A stretch of DNA of 64,000 nucleotides, taken from positions 1 to 64,000 of the forward strand of contig JAFDYF010000056.1 of assembly GCA_018267575.1 (NCBI GenBank), given 5' to 3'. Shown here one piece after another: positions 28,609-38,016 of the stretch. Each line of letters begins with the position of its first letter. Position 1 is the first letter of the stretch. Made by a program: the position numbers and the translations under genes. The notes under the pieces were generated by a model that made no database searches, was not told where the DNA came from, and saw nothing but the letters and a program-made list of their open reading frames with translations. Origin of the DNA: Bacteroidota bacterium. Lineage in GTDB: Bacteria; Bacteroidota; Bacteroidia; Chitinophagales; Chitinophagaceae.

Positions 28609-29259
28609 ATGCTCACTGCTACCGGTATTAACAAGTATTATGGCAAGCTTCAGGTATTGAAGGACGTGAAATTGGGTATACATAAGGGGGAAATTGTGAG
28701 TATCGCAGGGCCTTCGGGCTCTGGTAAAACCACCTTGTTGCATATTTTGGGCACTTTGGATCAGGCAGATTCCGGTGAAATTGTGTTGAACGGGAAAAAA
28801 GTAAATGAGCTAAAGGGGAAACCATTGGCGGCTTTTCGTAACCGTCATATCGGTTTTGTGTTCCAATTCCACCATTTGTTGCCAGAGTTTACTGCCCTGG
28901 AAAATGTATGCATACCAGGTTGGATAGCAGGAACCAAAAAGAAGGATGTGGAGGAAAGGGCCAAGGAATTGTTAATAACCCTTGGGGTGGGAGAAAGATT
29001 GGATAATAAACCCGGTGCCATGTCCGGTGGTGAGCAACAACGGGTAGCTGTTGCCCGGGCCTTGATCAATAACCCTGATATTATTTTTGCCGATGAGCCT
29101 ACTGGGAATCTCGACTCTGCTAATGCCAATGAACTCCACCAGCTTTTTTTTCATTTGCGCGAAAAATTCCAGCAAACCTTTTTGATTGTCACCCATAATG
29201 AAGAACTCGCCCGCATGAGCGATCGGATACTGCATATGAAAGATGGGCGGATAGTTTGA
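28609..29259 (+). CDS. lolD: ABC transporter ATP-binding protein, LolD/MacB type
   Basis: The 216-residue product is a single nucleotide-binding domain with Walker [11 protein letters not shown]-loop [18 protein letters not shown], signature [15 protein letters not shown], Walker [15 protein letters not shown] and switch His in VTHNEE. The length and the [12 protein letters not shown] segment are typical of LolD, which drives release of lipoproteins from the inner membrane through LolC/E. No permease gene adjoins it, so the assignment rests on sequence alone. Confidence 0.85.
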   Translation: MLTATGINKYYGKLQVLKDVKLGIHKGEIVSIAGPSGSGKTTLLHILGTLDQADSGEIVLNGKKVNELKGKPLAAFRNRHIGFVFQFHHLLPEFTALENVCIPGWIAGTKKKDVEERAKELLITLGVGERLDNKPGAMSGGEQQRVAVARALINNPDIIFADEPTGNLDSANANELHQLFFHLREKFQQTFLIVTHNEELARMSDRILHMKDGRIV

Positions 29260-29421
29260 TGCTAGCTATCAAACAGAATTTTATATCTAATTGGGATATC
29301 GATGTTGAATTTAATTCCGCTTCGGGAAATTGGCATTCTAAGAATTGTGCTATCTAAAACAACTCTCGCTCTCTTTATATTTTAAACGGACAATAGATAC
29401 ATGTACAACTTTGTAAATTCC

Positions 29422-29982
29422 CTAAATCCTCGGCTTCCAAGGAATCTCTTCTACCTCCAATTGATGGGCAATATATCTGGCAAGTACAAATAGATAATCA
29501 CTCAATCGGTTCAGGTATTTGATTACCAGTGGGTCAATGAAGATTTCATTTTCTTGCATGTTCACACAGATCCTTTCCGCACGGCGACATACGCAGCGTA
29601 AAATATGCGCAGTGGAAACAGCCACATGTCCACCAGGCAAAATGAAGGATTTCATGTCAGGGAGCACACTGTTCATCTTATCTATTTCATTTTCCAGAAA
29701 GGTAATATCTTCTTCTTTGAGGTCAGGGATTTTTAATAAAGGCTCTTTATCAGGATCGCATGCCAAGGAAGAACCGATAGTGAATAAGCGGTCCTGTATT
29801 TCTTTCAATACTATTTTACTAGGGCTATCCGAAATTTGATCGTTCAATAAACCAATAAAAGAGTTCAGTTCATCCACTGTGCCATAGGATTCAATCCGGA
29901 TATGGCTTTTAGGCACTTTGGTACCACCAATCAGGCTGGTCTTCCCTTTATCCCCTGTTTTTGTATAAATTTTAAGTGCCAT
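29422..29982 (-). CDS. Cob(I)alamin adenosyltransferase, PduO type
   Basis: It transfers the adenosyl group of ATP to cob(I)alamin. The ATP-binding N-terminus is IYTKTGDKGKTSLIGG, followed by ESYGTVDELNSFIGL. The C-terminal signature is ARYIAHQLEVEEIPWKP. With ATG at 29982 it has 186 residues, matching the family; the longer frame adds residues that lie in the upstream gene. The start is 1 bp after the stop of the ABC ATPase gene, so they are co-transcribed. The B12 supply or use here is not evident. Confidence 0.92.
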   Translation of the reverse strand: MALKIYTKTGDKGKTSLIGGTKVPKSHIRIESYGTVDELNSFIGLLNDQISDSPSKIVLKEIQDRLFTIGSSLACDPDKEPLLKIPDLKEEDITFLENEIDKMNSVLPDMKSFILPGGHVAVSTAHILRCVCRRAERICVNMQENEIFIDPLVIKYLNRLSDYLFVLARYIAHQLEVEEIPWKPRI

Positions 29983-29983
29983 T

Positions 29984-30733
29984 TTAAGCAGGTTGGTAAG
30001 CCTCAGTTTTTCGTTTGTCAGTCTCAATCACGCCATCGCGCAAGCGGATAACCCGATGGGCATAATTGGCGATATCCTCTTCATGAGTTACCAGCACTAC
30101 GGTGTTTCCGGCAGCTTGTATGGCCCCAAAAATATCCATGATCTCGATGGAGGTTTTGGTATCGAGGTTCCCAGTAGGCTCATCTGCCAATATGAGTGAA
30201 GGGTTGTTGACCAAAGCACGGGCAATGGCCACTCTTTGACATTGCCCTCCGGAGAGTTCATTAGGTCTGTGGTGGCTTCGATCGGTGAGGCTTACTTTAT
30301 CAAGAACATGCATGGCTATTTCCAAACGTTGTTTTTTGGGCACGCCTGCGTACACGAGGGGCAGTGCCACATTTTCAAGGGCAGATAGGCGTGGCATCAG
30401 ATTGAACTGCTGGAACACGAAACCAATTTCCTTATTGCGCACTTCTGCTAAGTCATTATCAACCATTTTGCTTACATCCTGTCCATTTAATACATAAGAG
30501 CCTCCAGTGGGAGAGTCAAGACATCCCAAAATATTCATCAATGTACTTTTGCCAGAACCTGAAGGTCCCATCAAAGCCACATACTCATTTTTGTGGATGT
30601 CGAACGAAATCCCTTTGAGCACCAGCAATTCCTGCTTGCCCATATAATAGCTTTTCGTGATCTTATCAAGATGTATGATCCCCTTTTCGCCCGGGCTGGT
30701 ATTTTGGAAATTCGAAAATGATTCTAAGCTCAT
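29984..30733 (-). CDS. ABC transporter ATP-binding protein, MacB/LolD type
   Basis: The 249-residue ATPase has Walker [20 protein letters not shown]-loop [18 protein letters not shown], signature [16 protein letters not shown], Walker [14 protein letters not shown] and the switch His in VTHEED. ABC ATPases of this type normally pair with FtsX-like permeases; none is present. It lies between gatC and the adenosyltransferase, in the same direction. A GSPGEK-like N-terminal extension of about 20 residues precedes the fold. Confidence 0.88.
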   Translation of the reverse strand: MSLESFSNFQNTSPGEKGIIHLDKITKSYYMGKQELLVLKGISFDIHKNEYVALMGPSGSGKSTLMNILGCLDSPTGGSYVLNGQDVSKMVDNDLAEVRNKEIGFVFQQFNLMPRLSALENVALPLVYAGVPKKQRLEIAMHVLDKVSLTDRSHHRPNELSGGQCQRVAIARALVNNPSLILADEPTGNLDTKTSIEIMDIFGAIQAAGNTVVLVTHEEDIANYAHRVIRLRDGVIETDKRKTEAYQPA

Positions 30734-30767
30734 GTGTTTATTTTTTCAGGAGGTTTATGGTACATGA

Positions 30768-31076
30768 TCATTGTTCATCCTTCTGGTTTGCTGTGATTAC
30801 TTTAGGCACTTTAAAATACATGCCGTCCGTTGCAGGGGCATTGCGCAAAGCCTCTTCGCGGCTCACTGAACCTTTCAGTTCATCTTCCCGGAACACGTTT
30901 GTATCCTCGGACATATGAAGTAAAGGATCCACCCCTTCGGTGTCCATTTCATTTAATTTTTCCACAAAGCTGATCATGCGCTGAAGGTCTTTTTTGATCA
31001 CCTGCTTTTGCTCGTCATTGAACTCTAGCCTTGCCAGATTTGCTAAGTTCTCGATTAATGCATCATTCACTTCCAT
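30768..31076 (-). CDS. gatC: Aspartyl/glutamyl-tRNA amidotransferase subunit C
   Basis: GatC stabilises the GatA-GatB complex that converts Glu-tRNA(Gln) and Asp-tRNA(Asn) to their amides. The 102-residue product fits: LANLARLEFNDEQ at the start, then LQRMISFVEKLNEMDTEGVDPL and LRNAPATDGMYFKVPKV. gatA and gatB are not in the window. A CAAAAATA at 31093-31100 (TATTTTTG on the minus strand) gives an exact -7 box 17 bp upstream. Confidence 0.92.
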   Translation of the reverse strand: MEVNDALIENLANLARLEFNDEQKQVIKKDLQRMISFVEKLNEMDTEGVDPLLHMSEDTNVFREDELKGSVSREEALRNAPATDGMYFKVPKVITANQKDEQ

Positions 31077-31134
31077 ACAAAACGTTAATAAACAAAAATA
31101 ACGGTTTCGCTCTTACTTTTTGCAGGTTTTCGAT

Positions 31135-31245
31135 AAGCGGGGGAGAAGTCGGGAGTTGATAGTCGGGAGTCGGGAAGTCCGAAAGTCGGAAAGTCAGCAA
31201 AGTCAGGAAGTTGCCTAAACCTTATGCCTTACACCTTATACCTTT
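31135..31245. repeat. Word repeats upstream of trpS (GTCGGGAAGTC and CTTATGCC types)
   Basis: From about 31139 to 31211 the sequence cycles through AGTCGGGAGT, GTCGGGAAGTCCGAAAGTCG and AAAGTCAGCAAAGTCAGGAAG. It is followed by CCTTATGCCTTACACCTTATACC (31220-31242 region). The segment is non-coding and unlike its neighbours in composition. A weak -7 box, TATCTTCG, follows at 31268-31275. Confidence 0.7.
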
Positions 31246-31281
31246 CCCCCAAGCTTCAAAGTTTTATTATCTTCGCCGCCT

Positions 31282-32280
31282 ATGAATAAAGAGGTAGTTT
31301 TAAGCGGCATACGCCCTACCGGTTACTTACACCTGGGGAATTATTTTGGGGCCATGCGCAATTATGTACGCATGCAGGATGAATATAATTGCTATTTTTT
31401 TGTGGCCAACTGGCATTCCTTGACCACGCATCCCGATACCAAAGAATTAAAGAGCAGTGTGCACCGGGTAATAGCAGAAAACATAGCTTGTGGTTTAGAC
31501 CCTGAGAAAGTGGCTTTATATGTGCAGAGCGATGTTACCGAAATTGCTGAACTGTACCTATACCTGAATATGCTTGCTTATAAAGGCGAGCTGGAAAAAA
31601 CCACCACGTTTAAAGAAAAGGTGCGCCTTCAACCCGAAAATGTAAATGCGGGCTTACTCACTTATCCGGTGTTGATGGCGGCGGATATTTTAATACACCG
31701 TGCTGTGAAAGTGCCTGTGGGAAAAGATCAGGAGCAGCATCTTGAAATGACTAGGAATTTTGCAGAACGTTTCAACTTTCGTTATGGCAATGTTTTCCCC
31801 ATGCCCTATGCGTTTAATTATGGGGATGAATTGGTAAAAATAATGAGTTTGGATGGCAATGGGAAAATGAGCAAGAGCGAAAACCAAATGAACACTTTAT
31901 ACCTAGCGGATGAGGATGATTCGATTCGGAAAAAAATTATGAAGGCCAAAACCGATAGCGGCCCCACTGAGCCCAATTCCATCAAACCTGATTATATTGA
32001 AGGGCTCTTTAACCTGATAAAAGTGGTGAGTGATAAAAGTGTGGTCGAAAAATTTGAATCTGATTTCAACCAATGCCATATCCGTTATGGTGATATGAAG
32101 AAACAGTTGGCAGAAGATATGGTCAATTTCATTAGACCCATACGTGAAAAGGCAGAAGCACTTAGGGCTGATGAAAAATATATGAAAGAAATAATGGAAC
32201 ATGGGGCTGCAAAAGCTAGGGTCAGCGCACAGGCAACCCTACAACTGGTAAGGGATGCAGTGGGTTTGAGGTATTATTGA
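31282..32280 (+). CDS. trpS: Tryptophanyl-tRNA synthetase
   Basis: The class I synthetase charges tRNA(Trp). The HIGH-like motif is GIRPTGYLHLGNYFGA and the KMSKS motif is GKMSKSENQ. DQEQHLEMTRNFAERFN is typical of the Trp/Tyr subgroup. The length of 332 residues is normal. It is monocistronic, transcribed away from gatC. Confidence 0.96.
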   Translation: MNKEVVLSGIRPTGYLHLGNYFGAMRNYVRMQDEYNCYFFVANWHSLTTHPDTKELKSSVHRVIAENIACGLDPEKVALYVQSDVTEIAELYLYLNMLAYKGELEKTTTFKEKVRLQPENVNAGLLTYPVLMAADILIHRAVKVPVGKDQEQHLEMTRNFAERFNFRYGNVFPMPYAFNYGDELVKIMSLDGNGKMSKSENQMNTLYLADEDDSIRKKIMKAKTDSGPTEPNSIKPDYIEGLFNLIKVVSDKSVVEKFESDFNQCHIRYGDMKKQLAEDMVNFIRPIREKAEALRADEKYMKEIMEHGAAKARVSAQATLQLVRDAVGLRYY

Positions 32281-32394
32281 TTGCTTTCCCCAAAAGAACT
32301 GTTTAAATTGTGGTATGCACGGAAATTTCTCTATATTCATTTTTTGAAAAGATTTCCATTAAACAAAATCTAACACTCCCTTGAGGATTGGTCT

Positions 32395-33030
32395 ATGGCA
32401 AAAAGCAAAAAACCAAAACATATAGCCGTTGCTGGTAATATCGGTGCTGGTAAGACTACCCTTACCGAAATGCTTAGCAAACATTATCGTTGGATACCGC
32501 AGTTTGAGGACGTGGATCATAATCCTTACTTGAATGACTTTTATGAAGACATGCCAAGGTGGAGTTTTAACCTGCAGATATTTTTCCTAAATGGTCGACT
32601 CAATAATTTATTGGAAATCCAGGGTGGTACGGAAACGGTGATCCAAGACCGGACGATTTATGAAGATGCGCACATATTTGCTCCCAACCTGCATGAGATG
32701 GGCCTCATGAGCAAACGTGATTACAATAATTATTTCCAGTTTTTTCAAACATTGAGGCGCATGGTGCAGCCTCCCGACCTATTGATTTATCTTCAGGGAT
32801 CAGTGCCTACCTTGGTTGGTCAGATACAGAAACGTGGCCGCGAATATGAAGAAAATATCCGGCTGGACTATCTGAAAAGATTGAACGACCTGTACAATAA
32901 ATGGATCGACTCCTACAAAGAAGGCCCCTTATTGGTGGTTGATATTGATAAAAATAAATTCGCGGAGAACGAAGAACATTTGGGTGAGATTATTACCCGT
33001 ATTGATTCCCAACTTTATGGGTTGTTTTAA
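32395..33030 (+). CDS. Deoxynucleoside kinase
   Basis: The product (211 residues) belongs to the dNK family that phosphorylates deoxyadenosine or deoxyguanosine in salvage. Walker A is GNIGAGKTT, the catalytic DR motif is QDRTIYEDAHIF, and the lid is KRGREYE. SFNLQIFFLNGR is the substrate-pocket segment. Which base is preferred cannot be read. Its stop codon overlaps that of the convergent DUF922 gene by 4 bp (TTAA). Confidence 0.92.
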   Translation: MAKSKKPKHIAVAGNIGAGKTTLTEMLSKHYRWIPQFEDVDHNPYLNDFYEDMPRWSFNLQIFFLNGRLNNLLEIQGGTETVIQDRTIYEDAHIFAPNLHEMGLMSKRDYNNYFQFFQTLRRMVQPPDLLIYLQGSVPTLVGQIQKRGREYEENIRLDYLKRLNDLYNKWIDSYKEGPLLVVDIDKNKFAENEEHLGEIITRIDSQLYGLF

Positions 33031-33563
33031 TGATAACCGGCGTAAGCTTGCAAGCTGTTTAGTTCTTCCTGGATTTTATTAAGCCATCTTTTTTGTTCTT
33101 CCTTATCCAGGGAAAAATTGGTTTCCTTATCATATTTTGATTGGGTGGCATTCAACTCCTTCATCACTTTGTTGTAGATTTTATTTAGCTGTTTATTTGC
33201 CTTATAAATATCGGGTTGGTATTCCTTCAATGCCTCATACAGTTTTCTGGCATATATTTCTGCAATATCAAAATGCCCCTGTTCGTGTGAGAGGATATAA
33301 TCATTTTTGATACGTCCCCAGGAACTGTTCTTATCGAAATAACATTGGATGTGGAAACGAAATCCATCCTTACTATCATAGCTGAAATCAAATTTTATAT
33401 TGGTGCCGGTCATTGCTGCATTCGGTGAATGGGGGTCGGGTTTTGCCTTAAAATCCTCCCAGCTCAGTTTTTTTTCTGCACTCCAAGGTATCAATGAGCC
33501 ATTGTGTTGCTCAAATGAAAATGGAATTAGACTGAAGAAAAGAATCTGTAATAGCGATGGCAT
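33027..33563 (-). CDS. DUF922 family exported protein with HExxH
   Basis: The 178-residue product has a short N-terminal hydrophobic segment (LLQILFFSLIPFSFEQ) that could be a signal peptide, then SWEDFKAKPDP and the zinc-protease-like ILSHEQGHFDIAEIYARKL. DUF922 proteins keep this HExxH and are suspected metallopeptidases, but activity is not established here. The gene ends inside the last codons of the deoxynucleoside kinase gene. Confidence 0.85.
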   Translation of the reverse strand: MPSLLQILFFSLIPFSFEQHNGSLIPWSAEKKLSWEDFKAKPDPHSPNAAMTGTNIKFDFSYDSKDGFRFHIQCYFDKNSSWGRIKNDYILSHEQGHFDIAEIYARKLYEALKEYQPDIYKANKQLNKIYNKVMKELNATQSKYDKETNFSLDKEEQKRWLNKIQEELNSLQAYAGYH

Positions 33564-33620
33564 ACTTATATTTTATTTTCAGGCAGAATGCTGAACGCTT
33601 AAGGCTAAACGCGGTCTCCA

Positions 33621-33649
33621 CTTTTCCAAAGTTCAAAACTTAGGAAAAG
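33621..33649. repeat. CTTTTCCAAAGTT inverted repeat, copy 2
   Basis: CTTTTCCAAAGTT (33621-33633) and AACTTAGGAAAAG (33637-33649) form a 13-bp stem with one mismatch. Compared with the copy at 17567-17595 it differs at two positions over 29 bp. Confidence 0.8.
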
Positions 33650-33740
33650 TTAGTGCCTCCTCTGCGTCACTGCGTGAAACTCTTCCACAAACGATTTTAA
33701 TTTTTTGAAAATTATCCAGAAGTGTAATCTTAACAAAACA

Positions 33741-33770
33741 AAAACTCCACCACGAAATTGGTGGAGTTTT
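33741..33770 (-). terminator. Intrinsic terminator of pckA
   Basis: AAAACTCCACCA (33741-33752) and TGGTGGAGTTTT (33759-33770) form a perfect 12-bp stem. It lies 96 bp downstream of the pckA stop; on the minus strand the stem ends in TTTTGTTTTG. Confidence 0.88.
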
Positions 33771-33865
33771 TTAGCAAGCAATGTTAGAGGCCGTTAAACC
33801 TTAAAAAATTGGAAGCCAATATCAGTAATTAATTCGGGATTATGAGTATTTTTTTAATAAATCTT

Positions 33866-35470
33866 TCAAAATAGAGGAGCTGCTTGTAGTATTTCAGGTG
33901 AAACACTGTTTTCATATTGTTTAAAGTTGTCAATAAATTTCTCGGCTAGGCATTTTGCCTGCACTTGGTAGGCTTCTTTGTTTTTCCAAGTCTTGATGGG
34001 ATCGAGCAGTTCTGAAGGCACTCCCAGACAACTGGTAGGCATAGCCATCCCAAAAACAGGGTGTTTTATAAAGGGCACTGCATCCAATTTTCCTTGGAGC
34101 GCAGCACTAACCATGGCTCTAGTGAAAGATAGTTTTATTCTATTGCCTACCAAATAAGGGCCTCCGGTCCATCCCGTGTTCACCATCCACACACTAGCAT
34201 TTTGTTGTTTGATTTTTTCACCGAGCAATGCTGCATATTTGCTCGGGTGCAGCGGTAGGAAGGGCGCTCCAAAGCAGGTGCTAAAAGTGAGCTTGGGATC
34301 TTTGATACCTGTTTCAGTTCCCGCAATCTTTGCAGTATAGCCCGATAGGAACATGTACATGGCCTGTTCAGCTGTTAATTTTGAAATGGGTGGCAATACA
34401 CCATAGGCATCGCAGGCCAAGAAGAAAATGTTTTTTGGCGCCTTGCCTATCGATGGCTCTACCGCATTGGCGATATAATTTAATGGATAGGAAACACGTG
34501 TATTTTCGGTGATAGACCCATCCTCGAAATTGATTTTGTTGGTACCGGGAAAGAATTTGATATTCTCAACCAATGCGCCTTTTCGGATGGCAGCAAAAAT
34601 CTCCGGCTCTTTTTCCTTGCTGAGGTTAATACATTTCGCATAGCAGCCTCCTTCAAAATTGAAGACCTTGTCATCCGCCCATCCATGTTCATCATCACCG
34701 ATCAGCATTCTTTCCGGGTCAGTGCTGAGTGTGGTTTTGCCAGTACCGCTAAGCCCAAAAAAAATGGCAGTGTCCCCTTGTTTACCAATATTGGCGGAGC
34801 AATGCATGCTCAATACGTTTTTTTCCTGTGGTAAAATAAAATTCAGGATACTAAAAATACCTTTCTTGATTTCTCCCGTATAGCCCGAACCCGCAATCAA
34901 AATGATTTTATGGTGAAAAGAAACGATTGTGGTATTGTGTTGACGGATGCCACATTCAACAGGGTTGAGTTTCAGTCCCGGTGCACAGAACAACTGCCAG
35001 GTTGGGTCGATATCTTCAAGTTCTATTTTGGTTGGCCGCAGAAACATATTATAAGCAAACAGGCTCATCGCAGGTGTTTCAGTAATCACACGCAAGCTCG
35101 TTTTGTATTGGGGATCGGCGCAAGCAAATCCATCACGAACCCATATTTCCTTCTGATCACTTAAATAATCAGTGATTTTTTTTAGGATGATGTCAAAATA
35201 TTTTTGCTCAATAGACTGATTGAACTCGTTCCAGTCAACGGTTGCGGATGTGATCTCATCTTTTACAATGAATTTGTCTTTAGGACTGCGGCCGGTAAAT
35301 TCACCAGTGTGTATGGTCAATGCACCCGTATCGCTTAATTGCCCTTCGCCTCGTTGCACAACTTGCGCAACCAACTCCTCTGGTTCCAATTGATAATGTA
35401 CGGTATCGGAAAATTGTAGGCTGGCTTCAATCAATTTACTCTTTTGTATGGGATAGGTAGGCGTATGCAT
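33866..35470 (-). CDS. pckA: Phosphoenolpyruvate carboxykinase (ATP)
   Basis: It converts oxaloacetate and ATP to phosphoenolpyruvate, the entry to gluconeogenesis. The P-loop is GLSGTGKTTLS, the metal site is DDEHGW, and the N-terminus has TGEFTGRSPKDKFIV. KLSFTRAMVSAAL and FGMAMPTSCLGVPSELLDP are also typical. The length of 534 residues is normal. It is monocistronic, with a full-consensus promoter and a terminator. Confidence 0.97.
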   Translation of the reverse strand: MHTPTYPIQKSKLIEASLQFSDTVHYQLEPEELVAQVVQRGEGQLSDTGALTIHTGEFTGRSPKDKFIVKDEITSATVDWNEFNQSIEQKYFDIILKKITDYLSDQKEIWVRDGFACADPQYKTSLRVITETPAMSLFAYNMFLRPTKIELEDIDPTWQLFCAPGLKLNPVECGIRQHNTTIVSFHHKIILIAGSGYTGEIKKGIFSILNFILPQEKNVLSMHCSANIGKQGDTAIFFGLSGTGKTTLSTDPERMLIGDDEHGWADDKVFNFEGGCYAKCINLSKEKEPEIFAAIRKGALVENIKFFPGTNKINFEDGSITENTRVSYPLNYIANAVEPSIGKAPKNIFFLACDAYGVLPPISKLTAEQAMYMFLSGYTAKIAGTETGIKDPKLTFSTCFGAPFLPLHPSKYAALLGEKIKQQNASVWMVNTGWTGGPYLVGNRIKLSFTRAMVSAALQGKLDAVPFIKHPVFGMAMPTSCLGVPSELLDPIKTWKNKEAYQVQAKCLAEKFIDNFKQYENSVSPEILQAAPLF

Positions 35471-35493
35471 CGTTTATGATAGGTTTAAAGCGG

Positions 35494-35525
35494 CAAAAGT
35501 AATTTTAAAATTTATCTAATCCAAA
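35494..35525 (-). promoter_or_regulatory. pckA promoter, full Bacteroidota consensus
   Basis: On the minus strand TTTG (35522-35525) is followed after 20 bp by TACTTTTG (35494-35501), matching both boxes exactly. Transcription would start near 35487, giving a leader of about 17 nt. Confidence 0.82.
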
Positions 35526-35880
35526 GTGGTTTTAGTGGTTATTTTTTAACAAATTCTAATGGAATTATATTTTCGTAAAAATATATTTAACTAACGGTTG
35601 TTAGCTAATTATAAACTCTTAAGCTTTGCGTTTTTTTGTGAAACTGGACGAATCATTGGTTTTTTTTATGATGTTCCAAATACATAATTCAATCTGTCAT
35701 TAGTATTTAATCAAGATAACTTAAGTAATGTGGTCTTAGTCGCAGTGCCATAAAGGGTTTTAGGGAAACGCAAAATATATATCAGCTAACATGGTTTTTG
35801 GTTTGCTCTATTTTTTAAAAGCGTTCTCTAACAATCATTCTTTACTTTTACAATTATTGTTTCATCCTTATTGCTGTGTT
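35526..35880. other. Upstream region of the aminopeptidase P gene
   Basis: About 355 bp between the pckA promoter and the ATG at 35881, AT-rich and without a supported gene. TTACTTTTA (35842-35850) is a one-mismatch -7 candidate. I found no clear palindrome or RNA gene. Confidence 0.35.
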
Positions 35881-37173
35881 ATGAAATACCATCCACTGAA
35901 CCCAGAGATTTTTATAAAAAACAGAGCCCGGTTTAGCAAAGAATTATTGCCCAATTCCATTGCCATTTTTGTGAGCAATGATGAAGTGCCAAGCAATGGG
36001 GATGCGCTTTACCCTTTCAAACAAAACAGCGACTTGTTTTGGCTGAGTGGCATTGAGCAGGAAGATTCTATGGTCATCATCTTTCCTGACCATCCCGATC
36101 CAAAATTCAGGGAGCTATTGGTATTGGTTCGGCCCAATGAACTCAAAGAAAAATGGGATGGTAAAAGGCTAAGGGCAGAGGAGGCAAGAAAAATTTCAGG
36201 AATACAAACCATTATTTGGGTGGATGCGATTGATGGCATGTTGCAACCTTGGATCCATCTCGCAGACCATATTTATCTGGACTCAAACGAGAATGATCGA
36301 AAAGGAAGCCTACTACAAACCCGGGAATACCGTTTTATTGAGGAAATGAAAAAGCGTTACCCATTGCATCATTATCACCGCGCCGCAAAGATTATGAAGG
36401 AACTGCGGTCAGTTAAAACCGCTTTAGAGGTGGAGGTGATGCAAAAGGCCATCGATATTACCCGGGAAACTTTTTTGAGGTTATTAAAATTTATCAGACC
36501 GGGCGTGAACGAGTGTGAGATTGAAGCAGAAATATTCCATTCCTTTCTTTCGCAAAGGGCCACTGGTCCTGCTTACCATAGCATTATCGCCAGTGGCGAT
36601 AATGCCAGGACCCTTCATTATATCTCAAACAATCAGGAATGTAAGGATGGTGATTTGATATTGATGGATTTTGGTGCTGAATACGGTGGCTATTGTGCGG
36701 ACCTGACCAGAACGGTTCCCGTAAATGGCAAGTTCAGCAAAAGACAGAAAGAAGTGTACAATGCCTGTCTGCATTTGCATAATTATGGAAAAAGTATATT
36801 GAAGCCGGGCATCAGTATTTTGGATTATTCCAAAAAACTGGGGGAAGAAGCAAACCAGGCTTTTTATAAGATTGGCCTTTTGAGCAAAGCAGATATCAAA
36901 AACAGCACACCGGAAAACCCGGCCTATTGGAAATATTTGTATCATGGAATTTCACATCACTTAGGCATTGACGTGCACGACCTGGGCACCCGCACCGAAC
37001 CCATCAAGGCAGGTATGGTTTTTACGGTGGAACCGGGCATTTATATTGAAGAGGAAAAAATAGGTATCCGCATTGAGAACAATGTATGGATCACCCGCAA
37101 TGGGAATAAGGACCTGATGGGAAAAATACCCCTTACGATAGAGGAGATTGAAACCTTGATGAAAAAGAGATAA
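35881..37173 (+). CDS. pepP: Xaa-Pro aminopeptidase (M24 family)
   Basis: It removes the N-terminal residue before proline using two metal ions. The 430-residue product has an N-terminal domain (SDLFWLSGIEQEDSMVIIFP) and the pita-bread C-terminal fold: HSIIASGDNA, MDFGAEYGGYCADLTRTVP with the metal-binding Asp pair, HGISHHLGIDVHD, FTVEPGIYI and GIRIENNVWI with the metal-binding His and Glu residues. The ATG at 35881 is preferred because the 30 extra residues of the longer frame are not typical of the family. Confidence 0.93.
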   Translation: MKYHPLNPEIFIKNRARFSKELLPNSIAIFVSNDEVPSNGDALYPFKQNSDLFWLSGIEQEDSMVIIFPDHPDPKFRELLVLVRPNELKEKWDGKRLRAEEARKISGIQTIIWVDAIDGMLQPWIHLADHIYLDSNENDRKGSLLQTREYRFIEEMKKRYPLHHYHRAAKIMKELRSVKTALEVEVMQKAIDITRETFLRLLKFIRPGVNECEIEAEIFHSFLSQRATGPAYHSIIASGDNARTLHYISNNQECKDGDLILMDFGAEYGGYCADLTRTVPVNGKFSKRQKEVYNACLHLHNYGKSILKPGISILDYSKKLGEEANQAFYKIGLLSKADIKNSTPENPAYWKYLYHGISHHLGIDVHDLGTRTEPIKAGMVFTVEPGIYIEEEKIGIRIENNVWITRNGNKDLMGKIPLTIEEIETLMKKR

Positions 37174-37251
37174 TCCATCAATAGATGATTTAGAAAATGT
37201 GCAAATGAAAATAGTTGTACTTTCCGTTTTAAATTCCAGAACAGGAACCGA

Positions 37252-38016
37252 ATGAAACAAATACCGAATCTCTTTACTTTACTGAATCTTTTTTTTGGTT
37301 GTATTGCTATCATCTTCATTTTGCAGAATGGGATAGCCATCATGTATAGTCCCGATGGCGCACAATTGGTGGATATGCCTGAAAAGATCTGGATGGCCTC
37401 CTTGTTTATCGGGCTTGCCGCAGTGGTCGATTTTTTTGATGGCTTTGTTGCCAGATTGTTCAATGTGGTATCGGATAAGGGCAAGCAATTGGATTCATTG
37501 GCAGATGTGGTGAGCTTTGGGGTTGCCCCGGGCATGATTTTATACCAGTTCCTTAGGATGAGCATGATGGGACAGAAAGAAGGCATTGAAGTGTCTATGC
37601 TATGGCTATTGCCTGCATTGATTGTGCCTTGCGCCACAGCTTATCGTTTGGCCAAATTTAATCTCGATAGCTCCCAACAATATGCTTTCAAAGGAGTGCC
37701 ATCTCCTGCAGCGGGTTTGTTGTTGGCTTCCCTGCCTTTGATTTATTGGCATAGCAATAGCGAAATGGTTGTGAGGTTATTATTGAACAAATGGTTTTTA
37801 TATGCAGTGATTGTTGTGGTCAGTTATCTGATGGTGAGTGATCTGCCCTTGATGGCAATGAAGTTCAAAGACCTTTCCTTAAAAAACAACCTGCCAAAAA
37901 TTATTTTGGTATTGATTGCCATAACGGCTGCTGTGTTTTTTAAGTGGCTGGCTGTTCCGATTATTTTCATTTTTTACATTGTCATATCTTTGGCCTTCAA
38001 AAATAAAACAACATGA
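37252..38016 (+). CDS. pssA: CDP-diacylglycerol-serine O-phosphatidyltransferase
   Basis: It makes phosphatidylserine, the precursor of phosphatidylethanolamine, in the inner membrane. The CDP-alcohol phosphotransferase motif is present in DFFDGFVARLF and GKQLDSLADVVSFG (DGxxAR...G...D...D). About eight hydrophobic segments fit the family. Length is 254 residues. Its stop overlaps the purS start by 4 bp (ATGA). A psd gene is not in the window. Confidence 0.93.
   Translation: MKQIPNLFTLLNLFFGCIAIIFILQNGIAIMYSPDGAQLVDMPEKIWMASLFIGLAAVVDFFDGFVARLFNVVSDKGKQLDSLADVVSFGVAPGMILYQFLRMSMMGQKEGIEVSMLWLLPALIVPCATAYRLAKFNLDSSQQYAFKGVPSPAAGLLLASLPLIYWHSNSEMVVRLLLNKWFLYAVIVVVSYLMVSDLPLMAMKFKDLSLKNNLPKIILVLIAITAAVFFKWLAVPIIFIFYIVISLAFKNKTT

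Larger units (their letters stand above)
33564..33865. other. 302-bp intergenic region with repeat and terminator
   Basis: It contains the second CTTTTCCAAAGTT palindrome (33621-33649), the word CTGCGTCACTGCGTGAAAC (33663-33681, part of a CTGCGT repeat type) and the pckA terminator (33741-33770). No coding sequence is apparent. Confidence 0.6.

Noticed and set aside
29983..30027. Longer N-terminus (15 extra residues) of the cobalamin adenosyltransferase
   Set aside because: The extra residues are encoded inside the ABC ATPase gene in another frame; the family starts at the ATG at 29982.
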